DNA of 64,000 nucleotides from Desmodesmus armatus (Eukaryota; Chlorophyta; Chlorophyceae; Sphaeropleales; Scenedesmaceae). A program made the translations under genes and the position numbers. How positions within the stretch are numbered: the stretch's first letter is position 1; every line of letters starts with the position of its first letter. The notes under the pieces are model-generated. The model had not been told where the DNA came from, did no database searches, and saw nothing but the letters and a program-made list of their open reading frames with translations. Of the stretch, positions 22,428 through 34,111 are shown one piece after another. The stretch lies in assembly GCA_007449985.2 (NCBI GenBank), contig VIIQ02000108.1, positions 280,627 through 344,626 on the forward strand. Direction: 5' to 3'.

Positions 22428-25400
22428 ATGCAGAATTCGCTTCTATCAAGCCACAAGCCTCTTAGGAATATAGCCTGCCTCGCATCTAAGAAGTGAGTGA
22501 CAGCACAGACCCAGCCTTAATACCTGATGAGCGCACTATGCTGTCGCACCTGGAGACAGCCTTGCTCCCCATGTGTTGCTTCACTCAACAGCACATGCTG
22601 AACAAGGCATGGTGTGCGATGTTGAACTTGGCGCTGCAGGAGCAAGGGCGGTAGCAGTAGCCCTTGGCAGAGCAGCAAGACCACTGCTTCTGGTGCTGCA
22701 AGTGCGGCAAAACTATCAGATGCAGCAAAGGCCGCAGCACGACGAGCAGCGCAGTTCACCAAGCAAAGGCAGCAGCGAGCTTATCAGCTTGCAGAGCAGC
22801 AGCAAGCACTGGTGCAAGGCTTAGATGGCACTGGCACTGACTATGCCTTCAGTGTCAGCACCAAGCAGCGAAATGGCGGGCTGCAGACCCCAGCACAAAC
22901 AGCAGCTCTGGCAGCAGCAGCTGCAGCTAACGCTGCAGCAGGACAGTACAACGACCTCAAGCCGTATGTAGAGGTTGTTACGCAGCACCTGAAGCAGCAG
23001 CAGGGGGCTGGGGATGCCGCCAGCAGTGGTGGGAGGGGCAGGGGTGCCAAGAAAGCAGCAGCAAGAAGCTTGCTGGAAGCTCACACTGCCGTGTTTCAAG
23101 CTGCCCTAGACCTCGAGCTGCAGCAGGAGTGGCAGGAGGCGGAGGAGAGACTCAAGGTGAGGGTTCAGGGTGTGGGAATCAACCCTGTAGCGGTTGTCAA
23201 CCCTGACACATATTGTCAACCCTGTAGCGGTTGTCAACCCTGACAAACATATGAAGCAGAAGAGAGTTGAGGCGTGACAGAAGATTGAGAACGAGACCCG
23301 AGGTCCTGTGTGTGACGCCCAATTTGACTTTGCTGTGCTGTGTGCTTTGGTGAGGGCAACAGGATGCATGTATGGATTCACTGGTGCGTGTGTGTGCAAG
23401 CAGCAAAGTTGTGCTGTGCCAAGTGAAGCTTTGCAAAAGCTTTGGTGTGACACCAGAAGTACTTTTGACAGCAACAGGAACACAGGAGCGGTCCTGAGCA
23501 TCCTTCCATTAGCGTTTACTGCCTCTCCCAGCAGGAAGTGACGGCTGATACAGCCGTCCCAGCAGCAACATTACATGCAGCCCTGCAGCACCGCTTCCAC
23601 ACACGTGACTGTGTCACAGTGTCACCTCAGCACAGCCACGTTAAACTTCCTCGCCTGTTGCTGCTGTGGGTGCTCGCGCCATTCCCTGCTGCTGCAGTCC
23701 TGGCCTCAGTCCCGCCTGAGGGCTGAGGGTGTCGCCCTGTTTGGCCTGGCTGCTGCCCCTGACGGCGCTGTTGCACGTGACGTGGTTGTCAAGTTCTTTG
23801 TGCCAGAACAGGCTCTGCCCTTCCACAGCTTCTCACAGGTATGTACAAAAACAGTTGCAGTTACAGTTACAGTTACATTAATTGGCACATACGGCTGCAG
23901 TGCCAGGAAACCACAGCAGTGTGCGCAAAAGGTGTCAGTCAGCAGGGACTTGAGCAGATGTTCTTTGATGGTTCAACGTCGACATGGATGTTGCTGCATA
24001 TTGTATGTGAGGTTCACAACGGAGCTTGCAATTGTGGGCAAGTGGCAGCCTGGTCTGGGCGCCCCCGCCACCTACCTCTCTGGCGCAACCCATGCGAAAC
24101 GCTAACGGACAAACTGTTCAGGGGATTGCAGCTGAACCTGGAAGTAAAGCTGGAGCCAGAATCACGGCCGCATCCTTCGCCTGCTTTGACCTCGTGTCTC
24201 ATGCATCACCAATACTTACACTGTGAGCTCGGGAATGCAAGCCCTCGTTCTGCCCGGCCTGCCGTCCTTCTGCCCACAGGGTGATATACTGCTAGTCAGC
24301 CAGGGTGACCCCCTAGGTGACTCACAGGAGGCCATAGTGGTGGACTTCAGCAGCCGCTGGATCCGCCTTGCAATGAATCCAGTGGCTGCAGCAGCAGTGG
24401 CAGCAGCCAGCGGCAGCTGGGACCGTGCCAGCAGCAGCCGCGGCAGCAGCGATCGCAGTGGCAGCAGCGGCAGCAATGGGAGAGGCAGCAGCGATCGCAG
24501 CGGCAGCAGTGTGCGGCGATGGCGGGCGATCTGGCGGCTGGATCTGTTTGCCAACACTGTGTCTCACGAGCGCTGCAGTGAGGCACTGCACCGCTTTGCA
24601 GATGCTGTGCAGGGTTCAGGCCAGGGGCAGGATGGGCAGGGTTTAGTGTCAGGGCTGCTGACCCAGGGGCAGCTGCAGCAGCAGGAGGCGCTGTGCCGTG
24701 TGTTGGCAGGAGTGCTGCCAGCAGGTAAGCCATATATCATTTTGTCCCTCTACTTTACCTTTACTTTAGCTGTTTTTCTTTCTTTTACAGTTGGGGGGGG
24801 GGGGGGGGAGGAGGAGAACCCCACCAGCTGGCCACACACACAACAGCCGAATTACCCTGACCGCCGGAGGCCTGAGGCAAAGCCTTGCCGATGATCATGA
24901 GAGACGCCAAATGCTGCAGCTGCTGCTGCTTGCTGTGGTTGTTTGGCGGACGATGGTCGTCTGTTTATTGTTTGGCGCCGTGCTTCCAGCAGGCGCTGAC
25001 GAGCTACTCCACCCCCTGGCAAGACTGTAGACAGCACGGCCCTCGGCCTGTTGATGTACACCACAGCTGGTATTGGTAGCGGTTATGTTGACATCACAAT
25101 GGCTGCCATCGTGTGCCAGCCCTCTTTGGCTTTGTCAGCTGATTGCAGGCTTGGTCACCATGGCCACGTGACCGGCATGTGCACCCGACAGATTGCTGAG
25201 CATGCTGGATTGGCCACCTGTCACGCTGAGCATTCCGTTGAGTGCAGACGCTAGTGTTCAGGCCTACAATCAGCTGCAAGTGTCATACAGCTGCAGCTGG
25301 CAAGTCTGTCAAATCAGACCAACTCGACAGTCTTTGTGTTGAGAATTGTGTGTCAACTTTGTGTGTCTAACAGGCAGCAACATGGAAGCAGCAGCAGCAC

Positions 25401-28400
25401 AGTCCCCTTCCTGGGTGAAGCCCCCTCAGGGCCGGGATTGGCTGGCGGCTGCAAGGAATGCTGTCAAAACCCTGGTGCAGGAGCAGCGCCTAAACCCCAG
25501 CCAGGCATCTGCTGTCACAGCTGCGCTAACCAGGACGGTCACTCTGTGGCAGGGGCCCCCAGGGACTGGCAAGGTGAGCAGACAAGTAACGCACAATTCT
25601 CCGTGTCATCTACTGAACTATGCTGGGGATTAGAGTACGTATACCAGGGGTTCTGCATATCCTCTGCTGGCCACACACACAACAGACAGGCAAGTCTGAT
25701 TACATGTGTTCGTAAGCTTTCAGTTTCACCATGGGCCGTGCGGCGACCGAGCATGGCCATGCACCAGCATGCTGTCGGGTCAAGGCGCCCTTGGTCGCAC
25801 CTGTCTGACAATGTACCAATCACCATTGATATGACGTCAATCGCCAGTCAAGTTTGCAGTGAAGTCCCCCATAAGCCTTTCGCTCCCTTCATCTTGCGGG
25901 TTGTACGGGCCGTACCTTAACCATTCCACATGTGGTAACTTGACTGAAGCTGCAATGCTGCTGGTTTCCCTGATGGCTGTATGGCGTGCCTGCAGACCAC
26001 CACGCTGCTGCGGTTCTGTGAGGCCTCGCTGTCGACGCTGCCGCCTGGTGGCCAGCTGCTGGCAGTGGCTGCCTCCAACGTTGCTGTGGACCAGTTGGTG
26101 ACTGGACTGCTGGGGCTGGGTGTCAACGTGGTGCGCCTGGGGCAGCCGGCAAAGGTGAGAGCAGGGGTGTCTGTGTTCCTTTTTCACGGGTCTCTTGTTA
26201 CTCAATTACCCCTTTAGCTGTACGTGTGGGCAGTACTACAGTAGTGACTGGACTGCTGGGGCTGGGTGTCAACGTGGTGCGCCTGGGGCAGCCGGCAAAG
26301 GTGAGAGCAGGGGGGTGTGTGTTCCTTTTTCACGGGTCTCTTGTTACTCAATTACCCCTTTAGCTGTACGTGTGGGCAGTACTACAGTAGTGACTGGACT
26401 GCTGGGGCTGGGTGTCAACGTGGTGCGCCTGGGGCAGCCGGCAAAGGTGAGAGCAGACATTTGTCTCTGTGTCACGCGTCTCTATTCAGTTTGTATTTAC
26501 GCGTACCACCTATTGACGTATTGCATAGTGTGCTTCATGGCTAGCTGATGGCTGGATTGCTGGGGCTGGGTGTCAGCGTGGTGCGGTCGGGGCAGCCGGC
26601 ACAGGTACGCATAGGGATGTCCCCTTGTTTGTCCCTGGAGTGTCAGGGTGGTGCAGCTGGGGCAGCCGGCAAAGGTGAGAGCAGGCGTTTGTCTCTGTGT
26701 CACGCGTCTTAATTAGTCATATGCCTTGAGCAGTGTGTCGTGTACTACCTGTTGGCATATTGGGTTGTGTGCTTCATGGCTAGGTGACTATGTTGCTGGG
26801 GTGGGGTGTTAGCGTGGTGCGACTGGGGCAGCCGGCAAAGGTGAGCACAGGGAGGTCCCCCTGTTTCAGGGTCTGTACATTGTATGCGGAGCGCTACGCT
26901 TTGTGGTGCAAAGCAAAGCTCTGCTTCGCATGTGGGTTGTGCCCCCTGACCCAAGCGGAGCCCTGGCGATTTTATGTCTTGTTTGGGGGTCTGTTGGGCT
27001 TAGCCTGTTGGCATCTTGCATAGTGCGGTACAAGTGCCTATCGGCGCGTCGCGTGGCCCACAAGTGTGGTGTGGCTGTTCAGGCTGGGTGTTAGCTTGAG
27101 GCCTTTCAGGCAGCCAGCAAAGGAGTATGCTTTGAGGTTTCTGTCATGCCTTCCATTTCATTTGCCTTGCTTGGCTTCTCCTCCCTGGATAAACACACCA
27201 AGTGGATCGGAGCCGGCCGCGCAGCAAGCAGGTTGGCTACCAGCTGTTGCTGCAAGCCATCTGGTCAACACGAATTTTGCACTCAGTGCGGTCCATTCCA
27301 GCGGCCCCTTTGCTTTCCTCAACAACCTGGATCACACAGGTCGGCTCTCTTGTTGTCACGTTGTCGACAGCGTGCCTTGTCTTGCCTGTCCCCCAGGTGA
27401 CCCCCGCCCTGCGTTCAGTAACCCTAGAAGTGCTAGCAGCCGCCACAGCACCCGGCCAAGCCGCCACCAAGCTGCGGCAGCAGCTGGCAGAAGCTGCCGC
27501 AGCCAACCGAGCCGCGCGGGGCGGTAGCAGCGGCCGCGGGAGGGGCACACAGGGCAGGGGTGGCAGAGGCGGTGGTGGGAGGGGTGGCAGGGGTGGTGGT
27601 GGGGCTGCAGGGGGTGGCTTGTGGGAGCAGCTGCTGGCGCTGGAGGCTGCTGCTGCTGCTGAGGTGCTGGGGAAGGCTCAGGTGGTGGCGGCTACCTGCG
27701 TGGGCGCGGGTGAGTGAGGTGACAGGTGGGGGAAAGGGGCCAGGGCTGGGTTGGGACCTAATCTGATTCACACTGGGCACTGAAATACTTGGCGTGTGCG
27801 CGGGTTAGTGTGGGCGGCTACCTGTGTGGGTGCAGGCTAGGTGACAGCTGGGGGAGGGGATCATGCACACATCAAGGGCTGGGCTGGTTTCAGGCCAAGT
27901 GGGGGCGGCATTGAGCAGTGGGTATCAATCTGGGGTGCGGCAACAGTAGAGGGGGGGAGGCGCAAGCAGCTGCTGCAGTACAGCCCGTAGGGGAAGCCTC
28001 CTTGAGTTGTCAGACAGCCACCACCACAACTTTCGCCACATCAAGCTTGCAACGGGGGGAGGTAACAAGAGTACGGCGAAAATCTTCACAATGCCAGGCA
28101 CCCTGTCAGCTAGCAGAATTACCAGCAGGCACAGTCCCATGGTCGCCCTTGTTTGCTGCAGGTGACCCTGTGTTGCAGGAGCGCTTCTTTGAGGTGTTGG
28201 TCCTGGATGAAGCCACACAGGCCCCTGAGCCTGCTGCACTTGTGGCAGTGGCACAAAAGGTGTGTCTGGGGCTACCGTCTACCTTGTCGTGTCTGCATGA
28301 ATGATCCCCGCAATTTGCAATGACGACCCTGTGTACGGGTATTGTATACCTTACCATGTCTGCACGAGATATTCCCCATGTTGCAACGAAGACCCTGTGT

Positions 28401-30428
28401 CCCGCAAACCACATTCAGTCGGTTGTGATGGTTGTGAAACCCAACAGCTGCCCCCCACAGTCATGCAAGCATACCCAACCAATGCATGACTCTGCTGCAA
28501 CATGTTGGGTGGAAACCAGGGAATTGGTTCTACTTTGGTGTCTTCACAACCCCCGCCCCCACCCTCAACCCCAACCCCGCCCCCAATCCCACCCCCTGTC
28601 CCGATCAACTCAGGTCCAGTCGGTTGTGATGGTGGGTGACCCCCAACAGCTGCCCCCCACAGTCAGGTGCCAGCAAGCCCAGCGCCTGGGCCTAGGCACC
28701 AGCCTGTTTGAGAGGGTTCAGGCAATGGGGCTCAAGCCGCTGCTGCTGGACACTCAGTACCGCATGCACCCCAGCCTGGCAGAATTCCCCTCAGCCAAGT
28801 TCTATGGTGGGCTGCTGCGCAGCTGGCCTAAGCCTGCTGACAGGCCACTGCCTGAGGGCCTCACCTGGCCCAACGCAAAGGTGAGGGGAGCTGTTTGAGG
28901 GGTAGGCGGTGCTTTGTGTGTTGTTTGGAGGTAGCAGGGGTTGAAGGGGGGGGGGGGGCTATGCACGAAGCAGGCTGTTTGAGAGGGTGCAGGCGATGGG
29001 GCTCAAGCCGCTGCTGTTGGACACTCAGTACCGCATGCACCCCAGCCTGGCGGAGTTCCCCTCAGCCAAGTTTTATGGTGGACTGCTGCGCAGCTGGCCT
29101 CAGCCAGCTGACAGGCCACTGCCCGAGGGCCTGACCTGGCCCAATGCAAAGGTGGGCAGGGGGGGGGCATTTTGAGGGTGAAGGTCGTGTTGGTTGCAGG
29201 TGATGATGAGGTGGGGTGGGGTGCGCGCGGGGGGGGGGGGGGGGGGGGGGGGGGGGGAGGCAACCTCCGGTTGGTCACACACAGGGATCAGGAGAAGTGC
29301 TGCCTAAGGGCCTGACCTGGCCCAATGCTAAGGTGAGGGGGGGGGGGGTGAGGGTGAAGCAGTGCTGTTTATGTTGGTTGCAGGTGTTGTGGGGTGGGGT
29401 GGGGCAAAAAGGGGTGTGTGGGCTCCCGCCGTCTGGCCACACACAGTGGTCAGAAGTGCTGCTTTGCTTCAGTGATTTCGCAGGTGCTGGCTGGCAGGCT
29501 GTCTGGCTAGCTTGTGCAGCATGCAGTGTGCAGTCATAGTCCAGCACTTGCCTCAGGCAAAGTGGTGCACACCAGGACAGCTGCATTGTGCACGTGCATG
29601 GTAGTCTCACCCCGTGTACATCAGCGGTGGCCCTCAACAGCTGAGGCAAAGAGATGTCAGCATGCTTGCTGTAATGCTGGGCATGATGCTGGGCTTGATG
29701 AAGCTCGGGTGACCTCGGCAACCCATGAGTGGGCTAGACTGATGTGTGCGCTGTATTACGCTTGCGTGCTGTGCTGTGTGCAGGTACCTGTGATGTTCAT
29801 TCAGTGCAAGGGGCCTGAAGCACGTACAGCAGCAAGCCTCAGCATATCACGGCAGCGGGAGGCTGCCGACAGCTTTGATGAGGAGCGCAGCAGCAGCAGC
29901 AGCACTAGCAGCAGCAGTGGCACCAGGAGCAGCAGCAGTACTAGCAGCAGCAGTGGCGGCGGCGGCGGGGGTTACAGCTACTTCAACGATGCAGAAGCAG
30001 CAGTGGTGGTCGACTGCTTGCGGCAGCTGCTGGCTGCCGGCATGCAGCCGCAGGACATGTGTGTCATCACACCGTACTCAGGGCAAGTGCGCAGCATACA
30101 GCGGCGGCTGAGTTCGGACTCAACGCAGCCTGGCAAGCAGCGAGCCTTTGACCCTGCTATCTTGAGCATGCTTGAGGTCAAGTCCGTGGATGGGTTCCAA
30201 GGGCGGGAGAAGGAGGTTGTGATTTTCAGTGCAGTGCGCAGCAATAGCAGCGGGCGGGTGGGTTTCCTTGCAGACTCTCGGCGCCTGAATGTTGCGCTGA
30301 CACGCGCGAAGCGGGGGTTGGTTGTTGTGGGGGATGCAGCGACACTACGCAGCGACCGGGTGTGGTCGGCTTGGCTGGCTTGGGCGAAGAAACAGGGTGC
30401 GCTTGGTGCCAGTGTCGAGAGCATGTAA
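22428..30428 (+). CDS. UPF1/IGHMBP2-type superfamily 1B helicase, predicted plastid-targeted
   Basis: The exons are 22428-22492, 22640-23156, 23698-23838, 24280-24724, 25374-25573, 25996-26154, 27397-27709, 28162-28259, 28614-28880 and 29784-30428. All are GT-AG and in phase, giving 949 residues. Seen: an N-terminus that looks like a transit peptide (MQNSLLSSHKPLRNIACLAS); the IGHMBP2-like entry region (RLKSWPQSRLRAEGVALFGL, GDILLVSQGD, IVVDFSSRWIRLAM); Walker A GPPGTGK at about 450-456; Ia VAASNVAVDQLV; motif II VLVLDEATQAPEP at about 629; motif III MVGDPQQLPPTV; DTQYRMHPSLAEF; motif V VDGFQGREKEVVIFSAVRSN; and motif VI RRLNVALTRAKRGLVVVGD. Family knowledge: these are 5'-3' RNA/DNA helicases. 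Odd: Gly/Arg- and Ser-rich insertions, and repeated exon fragments in introns 6, 7, 8 and 9. Organelle targeting is inference from the N-terminus. Confidence 0.93.
23176..23247 (+). repeat. Short direct repeat in helicase intron 2
   Basis: The phrase CAACCCTGTAGCGGTTGTCAACCCTGACA occurs twice in a row, about 36 bp apart, just inside intron 2. Confidence 0.85.
26101..27124 (+). repeat. Tandem array of partial copies of helicase exon 6 end plus donor
   Basis: The last 54 bases of exon 6 (encoding TGLLGLGVNVVRLGQPAK) and the adjoining intron start recur at 26247 and 26393 with an exact 146-bp period. Increasingly diverged copies follow near 26553, 26640, 26789 and 27080. Each of the first three copies ends with the same donor, AAAG followed by GTGAGAG. 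Only the 26101-26154 copy is joined to an open upstream exon. The later copies are preceded by TAG or TGA in the required phase, so I read them as non-coding intron DNA. Confidence 0.93.
27811..27890 (+). repeat. Diverged copy of helicase exon 7 end
   Basis: The end of exon 7 and its flank (27688-27750: GCGGCTACCTGCGTGGGCGC, GTGAGTGAGGTGACAG, GGGGCCAGGGCTGGG) reappears about 125 bp downstream as GCGGCTACCTGTGTGGGTGC, CTAGGTGACAG, AGGGCTGGGCTGG. The copy has lost the GT donor. Confidence 0.8.
28349..29333 (+). repeat. Partial copies flanking helicase exon 9
   Basis: A degenerate copy of the exon 9 start lies upstream at about 28408-28470 (TCAGTCGGTTGTGATGGTTG, CCCAACAGCTGCCCCCCACA). A near-identical copy of the exon 9 end lies at about 28976-29151, offset 271 bp, encoding ERVQAMGLKPLLLDTQYRMH and onward to WPNAK. 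A third short copy of the last 40 bases is at 29294-29333. Copies end at GTGGGC or GTGAGG donors. The long copy, entered at its apparent acceptor, reads into TGA in phase 0, so it cannot replace exon 9. Confidence 0.9.
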
Positions 30429-31342
30429 CGTGTGGATGTCTCTGACTGCCTCCCATGCTGCTGCTGGCGCAGAAACACCGCCCCCAGCTCTGGCACTGTG
30501 TGGCAGCTCGCAACACCAACAGTGCCGTGTGTTGTTACAATTGGGCGACAATCAGAGCTGCGTGTGGTGCTCGGCTTGCAATTGCTCAGTCGAAGAGAAA
30601 GAAAGAAACCGGCAGCCAGCTTCATGCGAAGTGCTGGGATCTGAAGAAAGCGGGAGAGTACGCAAGTACTGGTGGCGGGTTTATAGGCTGTTCTGGGTGC
30701 AAATCAAGCACCGAGCAGCCGTGACAAGTGCTGTCGCCAGTGCTGGACAATTGCTGCCCCCCCCCCCCCCCCCCCGGAACATGTGGGACATGCATGTGGG
30801 TGTCTCTGGCCTCTCATTCAGCGACCAGCCCTCCACTGACAGTACCCAGGCACAAAGGCATAGCTGGTGCAGAGGAATCTCTTCTCCCTCCAGTCCGGGG
30901 CAGGGGCAGTCTTACTCAACAGCACCCCCCTTACCCGAACTGGAAATGTGGCCACCTTTCTCATCAGCTATCCTCCATCACAGGCAATAGAGGCATTTTT
31001 CAATTGAATGCGATGAGCACTCACAGACACTGTAGCTACAAGCTTGGCCCGATGATCAGGTGATCAGCAGACTGCTGTGGGACTTGGGGGCCAGTCTGCT
31101 TGATTGCTACCTGTATTCACCCAATAATCGTTTTTCGGCGTAAGGAGTGTGCAAGTGTGCTTGTAGCTTTTCGGAACGCGGTTTTGTTCGGCCAGTCTTG
31201 CTGCACGCAACCCTCGGGGCTGTGCCCAGGCTCGCTACAAAACATTACTACTACACAACAGGATCCAGAATTGAGCTGCTGATATCGTCCATGCCTCCTA
31301 ACAACATGATGCTGTTGTGACTGGTGTGACTGTGCTGCCTCG
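30429..31342. other. Intergenic region after helicase, nothing coding recognised
   Basis: It contains a C tract at about 30753-30776 and presumably the helicase 3' UTR and the promoter of the next gene. No coding similarity was seen. Confidence 0.45.
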
Positions 31343-34111
31343 ATGCCAAGAGAAGAGAAATGCAAGTTGAGCATCACAGTCGCTGGCAAACGCCTCAGCC
31401 ACTGCAAGATCCTTGAAGACAGGGCGCATGAGCTGCTTCACAGCGTCAAGTGAGCTACCCCAGAGGCGTGCTTGCCCCCCTGCCCCAGCTGCTGCTGACA
31501 GGCTGGGCCTGTTGTGCTCTGAGAAAAAGCAGGCTGGAGCCTGGCCACCAGCAACATCCTGTTCCCCTTGTGACGTGCTGCAGGCGGTTACAAAAGCAGA
31601 ATGCCCTGTTGCGTGAGAAGGAGGCGATGCAGCTGGACATGCTGCACAGCTACGAGCACACCATGGAGAAAATGAGCTCACTGCTGGGTGATTTGTCTAG
31701 GGAGACGGGCCCTAATGCTGCCACAGGGCGTGAGGTCCTTTCATCTGTCATGCTTGCAATGCATAGCAGTGCGCAGACACTCCTGCAGCAAGTGACAGGA
31801 AGCAGCATGGACACTGACCCAGCAGCAGGCGCCTGCAGTCGAAGTGGCAACCCCAGCAGCGCAGATCAGAAGGCGGGAAGCAGCCAGCGCAGCAGCAAAG
31901 TCCTAGGGCGTCACACTCAGCTTGCATGGGCGAGGGTGACTCCTGAGGCAGTGTTGCAGATGCAGGGGATCACCACAGAGCAGCTAGCAGGTGAGGGGGC
32001 AGTTGGCGCTATGCCACCTCTGGTGGTGCATGTGCTTCCACACGACATAATGAGCTTGTCATGTGCATGCACTGCTTGAGTTGTTGTTACGATGGTTGAA
32101 CTCAACAAGAGACCAGTCAGGCAGACTATGAGTGCATGATATAAGCAATCAAGGCAGCACGCCCGGTTTTGAATTTCACTGTACTTTGCACCATCCAGCC
32201 TGGTGCAAGAGCAGCGGTCAGCTGATGGATTTGCACGCTTCCCTACATCCCTCCCCAAGAGAGAACAACCTCAATCAACGGCCTCAGCCTCCTGAGACCA
32301 TATGTACCGGGAAACATTGCTTGTTGACTGTCGTGCTGACCGTGCTGACCGTGCTGGATGGTTGCAGGGAAGTTCCGTGATGCCACCATGCGGATAGCCC
32401 TTGTGAGGCAGTGCAGCAGCAGGAGTGGCCCACAGCTGCAGGACAACATGCAGGAGGCCGTGCTGGCGTATGGGGAGCTTGTGTTGCTGGCCATGTGTGC
32501 CGCCGACAAGCAGTGGCTGGAGCTCAACACGTGAGAGGGTTTTTATTTCTTTTATTTTTCTTTTCATTTTGTTATCTTTTATTATTTGGATTTCTTTGTT
32601 TTGTGATATATTTTTGAACCCCACAATTTAAAGGGGGGTGTTTGGAGCTTCAAATGCGTGCAACAGTTTTAGGAGCCTCTCTGCATTTGTTGGCTGGCTC
32701 TGGCTGCAAGAAGGAAGTCCAGGTTTGCTGCATCAGCCGCATATGATAGGCCATCTTGCGTGCTACTAAAGGCGCATTGTTACTGCTGCACAATGTTTGA
32801 TTGCCAAATGCGTGCTTGGTGGGGGTCTTGTGTAGCAAGTGGTGCACAATGACCCTTATATGATGTCACATCACCAGGCTGATTGTCGATGCTGTGCTGT
32901 GTTGCCGTGTGCTGTGTTTGTGCTGTGCTGTGCTGCGGTGTGCTGTGCTGCCATGTGATGCCATGACTGCAGGATGAACATGGAGACGATGCAGCGCGAG
33001 TCTCAGCCAGAGGACTTGACAGCACAAGTGCGAAACGTCCTGCAGTTGTCCCCGCAGCAGCGCCATCAGTTAGCCCTGGCGTACAAATGCACACACAGTC
33101 AGCGCACAAGCCTGCTGCAGCAGCAGGAGTCTGTTGTCAAGGAACTGCAGGTCTTGCTGGCAGATGGGCCGTGCCAGGACGGCAGTTGCAGTGACGGCAC
33201 GTGCCAGCCGGCTGCTGATTCACCTGTCAGCAATGACGGCCCCACAGATCCGCAGCTGTATACACAGCCAACCCCATCAGCCAGTGAGGGCTCAAGCTCT
33301 GTGCATGGCAGCAGTGGCTGCCGCGGTTTCAGCAGTGCGTACAGCAGACTGCACACGGGCCTACTTGATCTGGAGGTTGCGCAGAAAGCAGATGACCTGC
33401 TGCAGGCGCTGCAGGCGCTGCAGCGACTTGTGCGGCTGAACCGCGAGGTTTCTCGGAGCATGGTGCACGGTGGGGATACGGCCCCGAGGCAGTGGATGCA
33501 TCTTTCGCTGCGTACAAGCTGCTTGCAGTTTTGCAATGTCGGTCTTTCACTGGTGGCGGCTTGCCAATGCAGTCTGTCTTACAACCACCGAGCAGCTGGC
33601 TGCTGATTGCAAACCGGAAACCCACATTGTTGGCTAGGTCTTGTATGGCTGACAGCATTGGTTGGCTTGTCCGGCTGCTTCTTACCTTACAGCCCTTCTG
33701 TGTTTTATGCTTTGCAGTGTGGATTGATGTGCTTACTTGGGAGCAGCACGCTGATGTGGCGCTGGCAGCATATCCGTATATGGCATCTGTCGCGCCACGT
33801 AAGTGAATCAGGCTGTTGCTGACTTTTACGCAGTCATCATTGCTGTTGCGACACTGATGCAAGGGCCGCAATGCACAGCACCCTTGACCCCTCAGCAACC
33901 CTTGATCTCGCTGCTGCTGATTGCTGGCGTGCATGCCGCCATCTATTCCGCTGCGCCACCATGCTGCCGTGTGCCAATCCTCTTGACCCTGTTTGTTTGT
34001 GCATGTTATGCTGCCGCGCCAGTGTGCCAGGGGATCAGCAAGGAGCTTGAAGCGGCTGCTGCAGCACCTGCGGGGAAAAGGAGACAGCAGAAAAAGGAGA
34101 CGCCAACCTAA
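31343..34111 (+). CDS. Coiled-coil, bZIP-like family protein, paralogue A
   Basis: The exons are 31343-31449, 31584-31990, 32368-32530, 32973-33469, 33718-33798 and 34023-34111. They are in phase, giving 447 residues. Seen: a short N-terminal module (EEKCKLSITVAGKRL); a leucine-heptad helix (VKRLQKQNALLREKEAMQLD); a module starting GKFRDATMRIALVRQC; then MNMETMQRESQPEDL, VLQLSPQQRHQLALAYKC and a helical region (QALQALQRLVRLNREV) ending in EQHADVALAAYPYM. A basic C-terminus (GKRRQQKKE) is a possible NLS. Exon phases match the two paralogues downstream, except that exon 4 is split by an extra intron. Inference: the layout recalls chlorophyte bZIP regulators, in which a zipper precedes a MNME...LSPQQ helical domain. 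The classic basic region N-x7-R is not visible, so DNA binding is doubtful. Confidence 0.82.

Noticed and set aside
26241..26446. Repeat copies in the helicase as alternative exons
   Set aside because: The only nearby acceptors lead to TAG or TGA in the required phase, and read-through of exon 6 stops within about 60 bases.
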